Origin: Methanomicrobiales archaeon | GTDB taxonomy: Archaea; Halobacteriota; Methanomicrobia; Methanomicrobiales; Methanospirillaceae | NCBI GenBank assembly: GCA_022841205.1 | Contig: JALHCK010000009.1 | Span: 1-64,000, forward strand | Direction of reading: 5' to 3' | DNA: 64,000 bases | Shown here: piece after piece, positions 53,494 through 60,917 of the stretch | How the letters are laid out: each line of letters starts with the position of its first letter | Position numbering within the stretch: the stretch's first letter is position 1 | Notes under the pieces: model-generated | What the model saw: the letters and a program-made list of their open reading frames with translations, nothing else | Told to the model about the DNA's origin: nothing | The model's database searches: none | Made by a program: the position numbers and the translations under genes

Positions 53494-53838
53494 TTATTCA
53501 CGAAATGCTGTCTGATCCATTCTCTTTTCCTTCCGGGTTCCGGGTTGACCAAGAACAGGACAGAGAAGTTCAATCTCCTCGCGGTTGGAATCAATTACGT
53601 ACAGTGATGTACCAAAGCAGGGTTTCCGAAACGGCATCAGGATTCGTTCTGCCTCGCGGTCGATCCCGACCAGCATTGCCCTCGGGAGGGTGATTGGAAC
53701 ATCCCGGAACAAGGTGTTTTGCCGGATCAGGTAATATTCCCGGCACATCTTCTTGACCCGGTTATCAGACCGCCGCGGAGTCACGTTGGCGAGCACAATT
53801 TCTGACCAGAGCTGGTTGAAACAGGGGCCCTCAGGCAT
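53494..53838 (-). CDS. DUF1894-like methanogen protein
   Basis: 114 residues from ATG 53838. The C-terminal half, RDVPITLPRAMLVGIDREAE then ILMPFRKPCFGTSLYVIDS and EEIELL, fits my recollection of DUF1894 (VGxxxxxxxxPFxKPCxGT with a final EEI). No signal peptide. The gene starts eight bases inside the end of the frame upstream, so the two may be coupled. The family has no known reaction. The name is tentative. Confidence 0.5.
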   Translation of the reverse strand: MPEGPCFNQLWSEIVLANVTPRRSDNRVKKMCREYYLIRQNTLFRDVPITLPRAMLVGIDREAERILMPFRKPCFGTSLYVIDSNREEIELLCPVLGQPGTRKEKRMDQTAFRE

Positions 53839-54076
53839 GGCTGAAGGAAAGCAGCATCTCATGAAAAAGCTTTGCCAGGATTTGCGGTGACAGAGGTGAG
53901 TTCTGCCTGTCCCCGGTAGTTGCTCCATGGATCGGGCAATCCCGGGATTCTGCCCACGAAGCGACATTCCTTTTGATGCCGCCTGGTATGTTCCCGAGTT
54001 GATCGTATCCGGCGGGCTTTTTGACCTCCGTATAGGTAGATACTCTCGCATGCGCAAACAGACAAGATTGCCACAA
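53831..54076 (-). CDS. Hypothetical protein upstream of the DUF1894-like gene
   Basis: 81 residues at most. EVKKPAGYDQLGNIPGGIKR and LSPQILAKLFHEMLLSFSHA have normal protein composition, while the other frames here are Arg/Ser/Pro-rich. It overlaps the next gene by eight bases. The start is unsure and no family is recognised; it could be a fragment. Confidence 0.35.
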   Translation of the reverse strand: MWQSCLFAHARVSTYTEVKKPAGYDQLGNIPGGIKRNVASWAESRDCPIHGATTGDRQNSPLSPQILAKLFHEMLLSFSHA

Positions 54077-54121
54077 AAAGGCAGGTGAACCAGTAGAATT
54101 GCTGGCAGATAAATAAGAGTA

Positions 54122-55366
54122 TTATCCCAGCCGCCGCCGGACCCGAACCGATTCGGCGTGGGCGTGGAGGCCTTCGGCGTTGGCGATGGTCTCGACAGTA
54201 TCCCCGATCATCTCCAGCCCTTCACGGGAGACCATCTCTACTGATGCGGTCTTGCAGAAGTGGTGGACATCGAGACCCGAGTAGGTCTTTGCATACCCTG
54301 CGGTAGGGAGGACGTGGTTGGTACCGATTGCGTAATCACCACAGGCAACTGCCGAGTACCGGCCGACAAAGATTGCCCCGGCATTGCGCACCTTCATGAC
54401 CACCGGGAAGGGGTCTGCAACCTGGATGGAGAGGTGTTCGGGGGCCACAGCATCGGAAACGGCGATTGCCTCGTCCAGGTCACGGACCACCACGTACCCG
54501 GAGTTCTTCAATGCCGCTTCGATTATCTCCCTCCGTGGGGCATTGGCAGTCATAGTTGCAACTTCCCCTCCGATCTTTTCCACGAGGGCTTTATCAGTGG
54601 ATATCAGGATGCATGCGGCGTCCGGGTCGTGTTCGGCCTGGGCAAGGACATCGGCAGCGACAAACCGGGCATCGGCAGTGTGGTCAGCGATTATTCCGAT
54701 CTCGCTAGGACCGGCGGGGAAATCGATCTCGGCATATTCCCTGAGCATTATCTTGGCTAAAGTAACGTAGATGTTGCCCGGGCCGACGATCTTTTGCACC
54801 GGCTTCACCGATTCGGTCCCGAGTGCCAGGGCGGCGATGGCCTGGGCGCCACCGGACCGGTAGATCTCAGTTACCCCGGCCAGGTCGAGGGCGACAAGGG
54901 TCATGGGGCTGATTGGCGGCGGGGATATGGCACAGATCTCCGGGACTCCGGCCACCTTTGCCGGGATGGCGCACATCAGCGCTGAAGAAGGGTAGGCGGC
55001 CCTCCCCCCGGGGATGTAGAGGCCGACCCGGGACAAGGGGGTGGTCTTGATCCCGAGCACGATGCCGGGGCCGACCTCCTCCAGCCAGAGGTCCCGCGGT
55101 TTCTGCAGCTCGTGAAAACGCTCGATCCGGACCTTCGCTTCGGCCAGGCTCTCGATTACCGCATCGTCAACTTCATCATAAGCCGCCTCCCGTTCCTCAT
55201 CGGTCACGGCGATCTCCTCCAGCACGACATGCCGGGACATCTGCCGGAGTGCTGCATCACCATCCTCTCGGACACGCCCGATGATCTCTGTCACCGTAGC
55301 CCGCGCTTCCTCGAGGTTTGATTTCCTGCCCGCAATCCAGGAATCGACCTCCACTGCCTTCCACAT
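54122..55366 (-). CDS. hisD: Histidinol dehydrogenase
   Basis: 414 residues. Last two steps of histidine synthesis: NAD-dependent oxidation of histidinol to histidine. Zinc-site and catalytic motifs are present: LAQAEHDPDA, VAPEHLSIQV, TNHVLPTAGYAKTYSGLDVH, and the NAD-region GPGNIYVTLAK. TPLSRVGLYIPGGRAAYPSS is the family signature. Slightly shorter than bacterial HisD, normal for archaea. No other his genes are adjacent, consistent with scattered archaeal his genes. Confidence 0.97.
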   Translation of the reverse strand: MWKAVEVDSWIAGRKSNLEEARATVTEIIGRVREDGDAALRQMSRHVVLEEIAVTDEEREAAYDEVDDAVIESLAEAKVRIERFHELQKPRDLWLEEVGPGIVLGIKTTPLSRVGLYIPGGRAAYPSSALMCAIPAKVAGVPEICAISPPPISPMTLVALDLAGVTEIYRSGGAQAIAALALGTESVKPVQKIVGPGNIYVTLAKIMLREYAEIDFPAGPSEIGIIADHTADARFVAADVLAQAEHDPDAACILISTDKALVEKIGGEVATMTANAPRREIIEAALKNSGYVVVRDLDEAIAVSDAVAPEHLSIQVADPFPVVMKVRNAGAIFVGRYSAVACGDYAIGTNHVLPTAGYAKTYSGLDVHHFCKTASVEMVSREGLEMIGDTVETIANAEGLHAHAESVRVRRRLG

Positions 55367-55513
55367 AGTGCCAATAATTTCGGCCAGGAACGATGTTAAT
55401 GTTTCTGCGATGCCAGGAAAGAGGGGAAGAATGGGGCCACATTATGACAACCCGCATACCTTTCCCATCAACACACGAGCCTTGCAGAGAGCCAGGCTCA
55501 GGTATACGACCGG

Positions 55514-55792
55514 TTACTCTTCCATGGACTCTTCAGTAACTGCTTCCTCTCCAGTCTCTTCAGCGGTAGGGCTGGTCCAGACTTTCCAGACGAATGCGCC
55601 GGTGCAGAGCAGGATCAGCCCGGCCAGCAACACGGCGCTGAAGGCGTTTTCGGAGAAGTTGGTAGATACTGTAAAGCCTGTAGTTTCGAAAAATAACCCG
55701 ATGATGAGCGCGACAACAAAGAACAGGATGAAGCCGACAAAGATGCCGGCAATGACCGCAGCGGTGATCCTGAGGGCAGAATGATGTACCAT
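55514..55792 (-). CDS. Small two-helix membrane protein
   Basis: 92 residues from ATG 55792. TTTATA about 23 nt before this ATG implies a leaderless mRNA and favours it over the start at 55843. Two hydrophobic helices (ITAAVIAGIFVGFILFFVVA and AVLLAGLILLCTGAFVWKVW) and a Glu/Thr-rich tail (EETGEEAVTEESMEE). No family recognised. Confidence 0.65.
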   Translation of the reverse strand: MVHHSALRITAAVIAGIFVGFILFFVVALIIGLFFETTGFTVSTNFSENAFSAVLLAGLILLCTGAFVWKVWTSPTAEETGEEAVTEESMEE

Positions 55793-55879
55793 GGATCTGA
55801 TATCTGTGCCGGGTCTATAAAGAAATTGGCCCGAAACAGGCAATGAACAGGTTAAAACAGGGGAATTTCCGCCCGGTGC

Positions 55880-56503
55880 TTACACGCCCTCCATCTGTTT
55901 TGCCGGGCAGAAGTTGCAAATCGAGAACGGGATCTCTTCTTCCTTGTCCCGGATGGGACAGAAATATTCCTGTCCCCGCCATTCTACCATGAAGCCTCCG
56001 GGAAATGGAGTGCCCACCGGATGACCGGGTTCGTCCATGACGAACATGGAAAAAGCCGAGAGCAGGTAGTAGAACAGGGAACGGACCGGTCTTCCGAACC
56101 GGAACTCGGTAACGGAATCCGCCGGCTGTCCTAAACAGCCCTCCGGGACCATGGCTAAAAACTTTTCGAAGGTCTCAGGTTCGGTAACCGGTTGCTTCAT
56201 TTGCCTGAATGCCCCGGAACGAAACATGCGGAGAAGCTGGTGGTGAGTGCCGAAGAACTGCTTGTGGAAATACGGCCGGATCTTCTCCCGGTACGGAGAT
56301 GGGAGCCGATCCACCTCGTTTTTTATGCTTCCGCCGATTGCCTGGAGCTCGGCGAGCGTGAACTTCTCCACCTCGCGGGCGATGGCCTCACCGAGTTCGC
56401 CCCTGGTGCGGGCCTCTCCCATGCGGCGGACAGCTTCGCACACCCGGAGCAGAGAGGTCTCGTCTGCATCCGGATACTTCGCGCTGTCGCAGGAAACGGA
56501 CAT
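55880..56503 (-). CDS. DUF2115 protein
   Basis: 207 residues from ATG 56503; a TTG at 56587 would add 28 residues. The family mark is the C-terminal Cys-containing segment EYFCPIRDKEEEIPFSICNF then CPAKQ, a likely metal or Fe-S site (three Cys), after a helical body (TLAELQAIGGSIKNEVDRLP). DUF2115 is found almost only in methanogens. Function unknown. Confidence 0.85.
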   Translation of the reverse strand: MSVSCDSAKYPDADETSLLRVCEAVRRMGEARTRGELGEAIAREVEKFTLAELQAIGGSIKNEVDRLPSPYREKIRPYFHKQFFGTHHQLLRMFRSGAFRQMKQPVTEPETFEKFLAMVPEGCLGQPADSVTEFRFGRPVRSLFYYLLSAFSMFVMDEPGHPVGTPFPGGFMVEWRGQEYFCPIRDKEEEIPFSICNFCPAKQMEGV

Positions 56504-56722
56504 CAGCAGGTATACGATCTGGATCTTCGGGTTCTTGTAGTTATCAGCAAAGCCCTGCGTGCAGTGGACGTGCTCATCCAACAGCAATGAAATGTTGATC
56601 GCCAGGGATGATTAGCGAAGGTGTAGTTATAGGAAAATCCCCGCCCGGTCCAGGAAAAATGCATATCAGCAGAAGGATCAAGAGTACGTAAAACGGAAAG
56701 CCGGGACGGAGCTCTTGGAACC

Positions 56723-58411
56723 ATGGACAGGACCAACCAGCAGATCGCGGAGAAACTGAATCTCATGGCAGAATTGCTGGAGATCAAGGGGGAGAATGTG
56801 TTCAAGGTCCGCGCATTTTCCCGCGCTGCAGATATTACCGACCGGTTCGGTAATCCGCTTGCATCCCTTGATGAACAGAGCCTTGCCACGATCCCGGGGA
56901 TCGGGAAAAATATCGCAAAAAAGATCCGCGAAATAGTAGAGACAGGGACGTTCCAGGAACTCGAGGAGATAAAATCCGATATCCCTGACTCCCTTATCGA
57001 GCTGCTCCGGCTTGATGGAGTTGGCCCAAAGACCGTTGCCACGCTCAGGAAAAAGCTCTCTGTTGAGAGTATCGATGACCTGGAGCGGGAAGCACGCAAC
57101 CGCCGCATCAGGTCGCTTAGGGGATTTGGTGAGAAGAAGGAGGAAGGTTTTCTCAAGGCAATCGCCGCCTATCATGAGCAGTCTGATCGGATGAACCGGC
57201 TAGAAGCCGATGAGGTTGTAGAAAGAGTCCGGTCTGCATTCACCCCGGGAACCTTTGAAATTGCCGGAAGTTATCGCCGTGGAAAAAGCACAGTTGGCGA
57301 TATCGACGTGGTAACCACGGAGCCGGCGCACACGGTCAATTCGCGGCTCCGATCCCTTGCAGACGAGATGATTGACGAGGGTGAGAAGAGAACGTCCATA
57401 CGCGTGATTGGAAGACGGGTCGATGTCCGATTTTGCCACCCCCGCCAGTTCGGCTCGATGCTTCTCTATCTCACCGGGTCAAAAGAATTCAATATCAGGC
57501 TCCGGGAGATTGCCATCTCGCGTGGATACAAGCTGAATGAATACGGAATCGAAGACAGGATCGGTGGAATTCGAAGAGATTTTGCGGCCGAAAAGGACCT
57601 CTTCTCGTTCCTCGCCATGGAGCCGGTTGTCCCTGAGCTCCGGGAAAACTGGGGAGAGGTTGAAGCGGCCCTCAAAGGATCGCTGCCGGACCTTGTTTCG
57701 GTGGACTCCATCCGCGGGGATCTCCATGTCCACAGCACGTGGAGTGATGGACGGCTCACCATAGAGGAACTGGCGCGGGAAGGCGAGAAGCTCGGGTATG
57801 AATACCTCGTCTGCTCCGATCATTCTGCAACCCTTGGGTTCGCCCACGGGCTTGATGAAGAGGCCCTTGCCCGGCAGTCCCACGAGATAGAACTGGTGAA
57901 CCGGTCATCGTCCTGCCGGATCCTGCATGGAACCGAGGTGGATATTCTCTCCGATGGCACACTCGGGTTTCCATCAAGGGCACTTGAAGATCTCGATATT
58001 GTCGTTGCATCGGTCCATTCCGGCTTCTCCCAGGAGCGCGATGTCATGACCCGCAGGATCCTCTCGGCCCTTGACAATGAGCATGTCGATATTATCGGGC
58101 ATCCGACCGGCAGGATCATCGGGCGTCGCCAGCCCTATGCTGTCGATATGGACAGGGTAATCGACCGTGCCCGGGAAACTTCAACGGCCCTCGAGTGCAA
58201 TGCATCACCGTACCGGCTTGATCTGGATGATGTGCATATCCGGCAGGCTGTAGACCGCGGGGTCAGGATTGCGATCGGAACCGACGCTCATGAAGCGTTC
58301 GAATTCGGGCATATCCAGTACGGGGTCACCACCTGCCGGAGGGGCTGGGCGAGAGCCACGGATATATTAAATACCCTGCACCTGGGCGAACTCCTGGAGT
58401 GGGCATCGTGA
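56723..58411 (+). CDS. polX: DNA polymerase X family with PHP exonuclease domain
   Basis: 562 residues. Helix-hairpin-helix segments (LATIPGIGKNIAKKIREIVE, LRLDGVGPKTVATLRKKL) bind DNA. The palm has the catalytic pair in GSYRRGKSTVGDIDVV and the third Asp in GRRVDVRFCHP. The C-terminal PHP domain has DLHVHSTWSDG, CSDHS, HGTEVDIL, ASVHSGF, IIGHPTG and GTDAHE, the metal ligands of a 3'-5' exonuclease. Acts in gap-filling base excision repair. Its GTGA stop overlap couples it to the next gene. Confidence 0.96.
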   Translation: MDRTNQQIAEKLNLMAELLEIKGENVFKVRAFSRAADITDRFGNPLASLDEQSLATIPGIGKNIAKKIREIVETGTFQELEEIKSDIPDSLIELLRLDGVGPKTVATLRKKLSVESIDDLEREARNRRIRSLRGFGEKKEEGFLKAIAAYHEQSDRMNRLEADEVVERVRSAFTPGTFEIAGSYRRGKSTVGDIDVVTTEPAHTVNSRLRSLADEMIDEGEKRTSIRVIGRRVDVRFCHPRQFGSMLLYLTGSKEFNIRLREIAISRGYKLNEYGIEDRIGGIRRDFAAEKDLFSFLAMEPVVPELRENWGEVEAALKGSLPDLVSVDSIRGDLHVHSTWSDGRLTIEELAREGEKLGYEYLVCSDHSATLGFAHGLDEEALARQSHEIELVNRSSSCRILHGTEVDILSDGTLGFPSRALEDLDIVVASVHSGFSQERDVMTRRILSALDNEHVDIIGHPTGRIIGRRQPYAVDMDRVIDRARETSTALECNASPYRLDLDDVHIRQAVDRGVRIAIGTDAHEAFEFGHIQYGVTTCRRGWARATDILNTLHLGELLEWAS

Positions 58412-59043
58412 TTTACCGGCTTTATGAATGGGTGCTTCTCAAAAGGATTGTCATCCTGCCTTCTCACATCTGTTTCATGATCACCGGGGAAGATCTCAGG
58501 AATGCACCGGAAAAACTTGCACATGTTGCCCATTGGTGCCGCGATGTCAACCGTCATGTCGCGGGGACTGGGATAACTGCCAGAGGCCCGGAAACCATCG
58601 AGGGAGTAACAGTCCATATAAGCACTTCCGATCCCGAAGAGATAGTGCCTTTCCTTCGGGAGATACGGAAGGTTCGCAGGTATGCATCGCTCGTGATGTA
58701 TCCTGAAGGGCATGAAGAGGGTGGAACTGCGGGAATCGAATTCGGGATCGCTGTCGGGACGAGCGGGCGCGATGAAATCGTCTCCTGCATCCGTTCCATG
58801 GCCGCTGATGGAATGATGCCTGATGATGTCGATGAAGAAGCCTTCGAGCGCTGCCTGACCTTCCGGTACACACCGGACCTGGTGATCAAGACCGGGGGGT
58901 ATCACCTCACCGATTTCCTCATCTGGCAGTCGGTCTATTCGGAGCTCTTCTTCTCCGATGTAAACTGGAAATTATTCAGAAAGACTGATTTTCTCCGTGC
59001 ACTCCGCGATTACCAGGCACGGGTCAGGCGGTTTGGGACGTAG
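58408..59043 (+). CDS. Cis-prenyltransferase-like protein lacking the catalytic Asp (NgBR/Nus1-like)
   Basis: 211 residues. GTG 58408 overlaps the polX stop as GTGA, with GGAGTGGG just upstream, and aligns with the UppS start (MIYRLYEW against MIRQLLEP). It follows the UppS fold end to end, but where active enzymes have the DGNRR loop (IAIIQDGNRRYA in the neighbour) this one reads ICFMITGEDLRNA, losing the Asp that handles the diphosphate. The C-terminus keeps DLVIKTGGYHLTDFLIWQSV, FFSDVNWKLFRKTDFLRALR and ends in RRFGT, an RxG motif like that of eukaryotic NgBR/Nus1. Predicted regulatory subunit of a heteromeric enzyme with the convergent UppS. Confidence 0.82.
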   Translation: MIYRLYEWVLLKRIVILPSHICFMITGEDLRNAPEKLAHVAHWCRDVNRHVAGTGITARGPETIEGVTVHISTSDPEEIVPFLREIRKVRRYASLVMYPEGHEEGGTAGIEFGIAVGTSGRDEIVSCIRSMAADGMMPDDVDEEAFERCLTFRYTPDLVIKTGGYHLTDFLIWQSVYSELFFSDVNWKLFRKTDFLRALRDYQARVRRFGT

Positions 59044-59818
59044 GCCCGGGGCCGGAACCCAATGATGCTTCCCGGCGCTGCGAGTAGATGCGTAATGCTC
59101 TCAGGAAATCTATCCTCCGAAATATCGGCCAGTAGGGAGCACAAAAACAGACTGCTGATTCGTGTCCGTTTGCAAGCCAGGGGAGAAAGTTCGAAGTCCT
59201 GTACTCATTTCCGGTTCGTATGACGAGATCCACCGGAGGAAGATTATGGTCGGCGCAAATATGTTGTTCAACAAGTGAACGGTTGATGTCCCTTACCGTA
59301 TAAGTCCCTTCGCGTACCTTTTGGAGGATTGACCTGGCAGCACGCACGATCTCGTTTCGCCCGCCGTAAGCTATTGCAATATTCAGGAAATATGCGTGGT
59401 AATCGGCTGTCGCTTCTTCAGCGCGCTCGATGGCTGTCCTCAAATCCCCGGGAAGGAGGGACCGGTCACCGATCATGCGGACACAGACATGGTTCCGGTG
59501 TATCCTTGGGTCGTCAAGGACGCGGGAAAACCGGTCTTTGAAGAGGTCAAAGAGCGCCCGGACTTCCTGTGAGTCGCGGCTGAAATTTTCTGTAGAAAAG
59601 GAGTAAAGTGTAACATGCGAAATCCCAAGAGCACGCGTCCATTCGAGCACTTCTTCTGTCCGGTCTGCTCCAAGCCGGTGCCCCTCATTTCTCAGGATCC
59701 CCTGGGAACTCGCATACCGCCTGTTCCCATCCTGTATGATGGCGATATGAGAAGGGATGAACCGGATCTGGCCTTCTAGCATCCGTTCATAGACAGGTTC
59801 GAGGAGCTGGCGGATCAT
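59024..59818 (-). CDS. uppS: Cis-prenyltransferase, undecaprenyl diphosphate synthase family
   Basis: 264 residues. Makes long cis-polyprenyl diphosphate, the lipid carrier for surface glycans in archaea. Catalytic Asp in IAIIQDGNRRYASSQG, then TLYSFSTENFSR, NIAIAYGGRNEI, and DLVIRTGNEYRTSNFLPW with the diphosphate-binding Arg. The C-terminal tail is long and Gly/Ser-rich with no RxG motif. ATG 59818 overlaps the stop of the radical SAM gene as ATGA. Its 3' end overlaps the convergent degenerate paralogue by 20 bases. Confidence 0.95.
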   Translation of the reverse strand: MIRQLLEPVYERMLEGQIRFIPSHIAIIQDGNRRYASSQGILRNEGHRLGADRTEEVLEWTRALGISHVTLYSFSTENFSRDSQEVRALFDLFKDRFSRVLDDPRIHRNHVCVRMIGDRSLLPGDLRTAIERAEEATADYHAYFLNIAIAYGGRNEIVRAARSILQKVREGTYTVRDINRSLVEQHICADHNLPPVDLVIRTGNEYRTSNFLPWLANGHESAVCFCAPYWPIFRRIDFLRALRIYSQRREASLGSGPGPTSQTA

Positions 59819-60897
59819 GGAACCGGGAGCACCTCCACAACTATCCCCCTGTCGGGGTATCGCTCGATAACAGCTTTTTTACCTCCGATCCGGACCTGTT
59901 CCTCCGCAAGAATCCACCACGCAGTCTCAATTACCCCCTCGCGCGCTTCATACATCTCCTCTCCATAATCCCTGATCGCTGGAGGAATTCCTTCCACACT
60001 CTCCACAACCCCGTAGATAACCGTTCCATCTCGTGTTATCTCGTCGAATGGACGGGCGGTGTTCCGGGCAACACGTATGAGCCGTTCCCGGAGCTGGACC
60101 GAGTCCTTGAACTGCGAACTGCAGAACCTGACCTTCGGATTCCTGCTGATCGAGGCGGCCCACTCCCGGGAACCTGCGACGGCGTTGTGCACCGAATCCA
60201 CCGGAACATAGCCCCTCCTCCTCATTTCGTCGGCATTGGTCTCCCCCCATTCGAGTTCGTTTATGGTGAGGAAATCCAGTTCCGGCAGGACAGATTCAAG
60301 GATACCAACTTCGGGAAGTGCCGGGACTTCGAACCCCACGCAAAACCCCATCTCGCGGGCGCGCCTGGCCGCCTTGACATATCCGGTCCTGCTGACATTA
60401 TCCCAGCATTCAGCCGGGGGGTGCATTCTTATCTCGTCCACCAGTCCGGCCAGGCTTCGAAGCGTATCCTCTCCGGGTGCAAGCGCTGTATAAAGATGAA
60501 TATGGTGCTCTTCCCCAAAGATCTGTTTCAGGACACGGGAGTATTCGATCACCCGCCCGATCCGGTCCAATGGTTCTCCACCGGTAATACCAGTTCCAAG
60601 CGCACTCATCCGCTGGGCGACGCGGACTGCTTCTTCCGTTGAGGATATCTCTTTCTCATTTGCGTATATTCTGTCCTGTCCTTTCCGCTCCCGGGAGAGC
60701 GGGCAATACCAGCAGGTATGCCGGCACATGCCGGTAATGAAGAGAACCATCTTTGCTCCCTGCTGGCAGAGCACACAACCGCGGGCAGGCATCCGCTCCA
60801 TTGATGTATAAAGATTTACCCGCCGGGAATTGAACCTTTCATTCAGGGTATGAAACGCAAGGGGTGAACTGGAATATTCTGCCTGAATGTTGCACAA
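59815..60897 (-). CDS. Radical SAM protein
   Basis: 360 residues. The 4Fe-4S motif CRHTCWYC (CX3CX2C) is at about residues 58-65, with GTGITGGEPLDRIGRVIEYS as the SAM-binding GGEP block. Two more Cys upstream (GCVLCQQG) may bind another metal. TIM-barrel text follows (HIHLYTALAPGEDTL, MGFCVGFEVPALPEVGILES). It resembles the archaeal pyruvate-formate-lyase-activating-like group of unknown substrate. The start is TTG 60897, 21 bases after the protease stop, with no clear ribosome site. Coupled by ATGA to uppS, which suggests a link to polyprenyl or surface-glycan metabolism, by inference only. Confidence 0.87.
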   Translation of the reverse strand: MCNIQAEYSSSPLAFHTLNERFNSRRVNLYTSMERMPARGCVLCQQGAKMVLFITGMCRHTCWYCPLSRERKGQDRIYANEKEISSTEEAVRVAQRMSALGTGITGGEPLDRIGRVIEYSRVLKQIFGEEHHIHLYTALAPGEDTLRSLAGLVDEIRMHPPAECWDNVSRTGYVKAARRAREMGFCVGFEVPALPEVGILESVLPELDFLTINELEWGETNADEMRRRGYVPVDSVHNAVAGSREWAASISRNPKVRFCSSQFKDSVQLRERLIRVARNTARPFDEITRDGTVIYGVVESVEGIPPAIRDYGEEMYEAREGVIETAWWILAEEQVRIGGKKAVIERYPDRGIVVEVLPVP

Positions 60898-60917
60898 CGC
60901 ACTAACGCTGGAACAAG

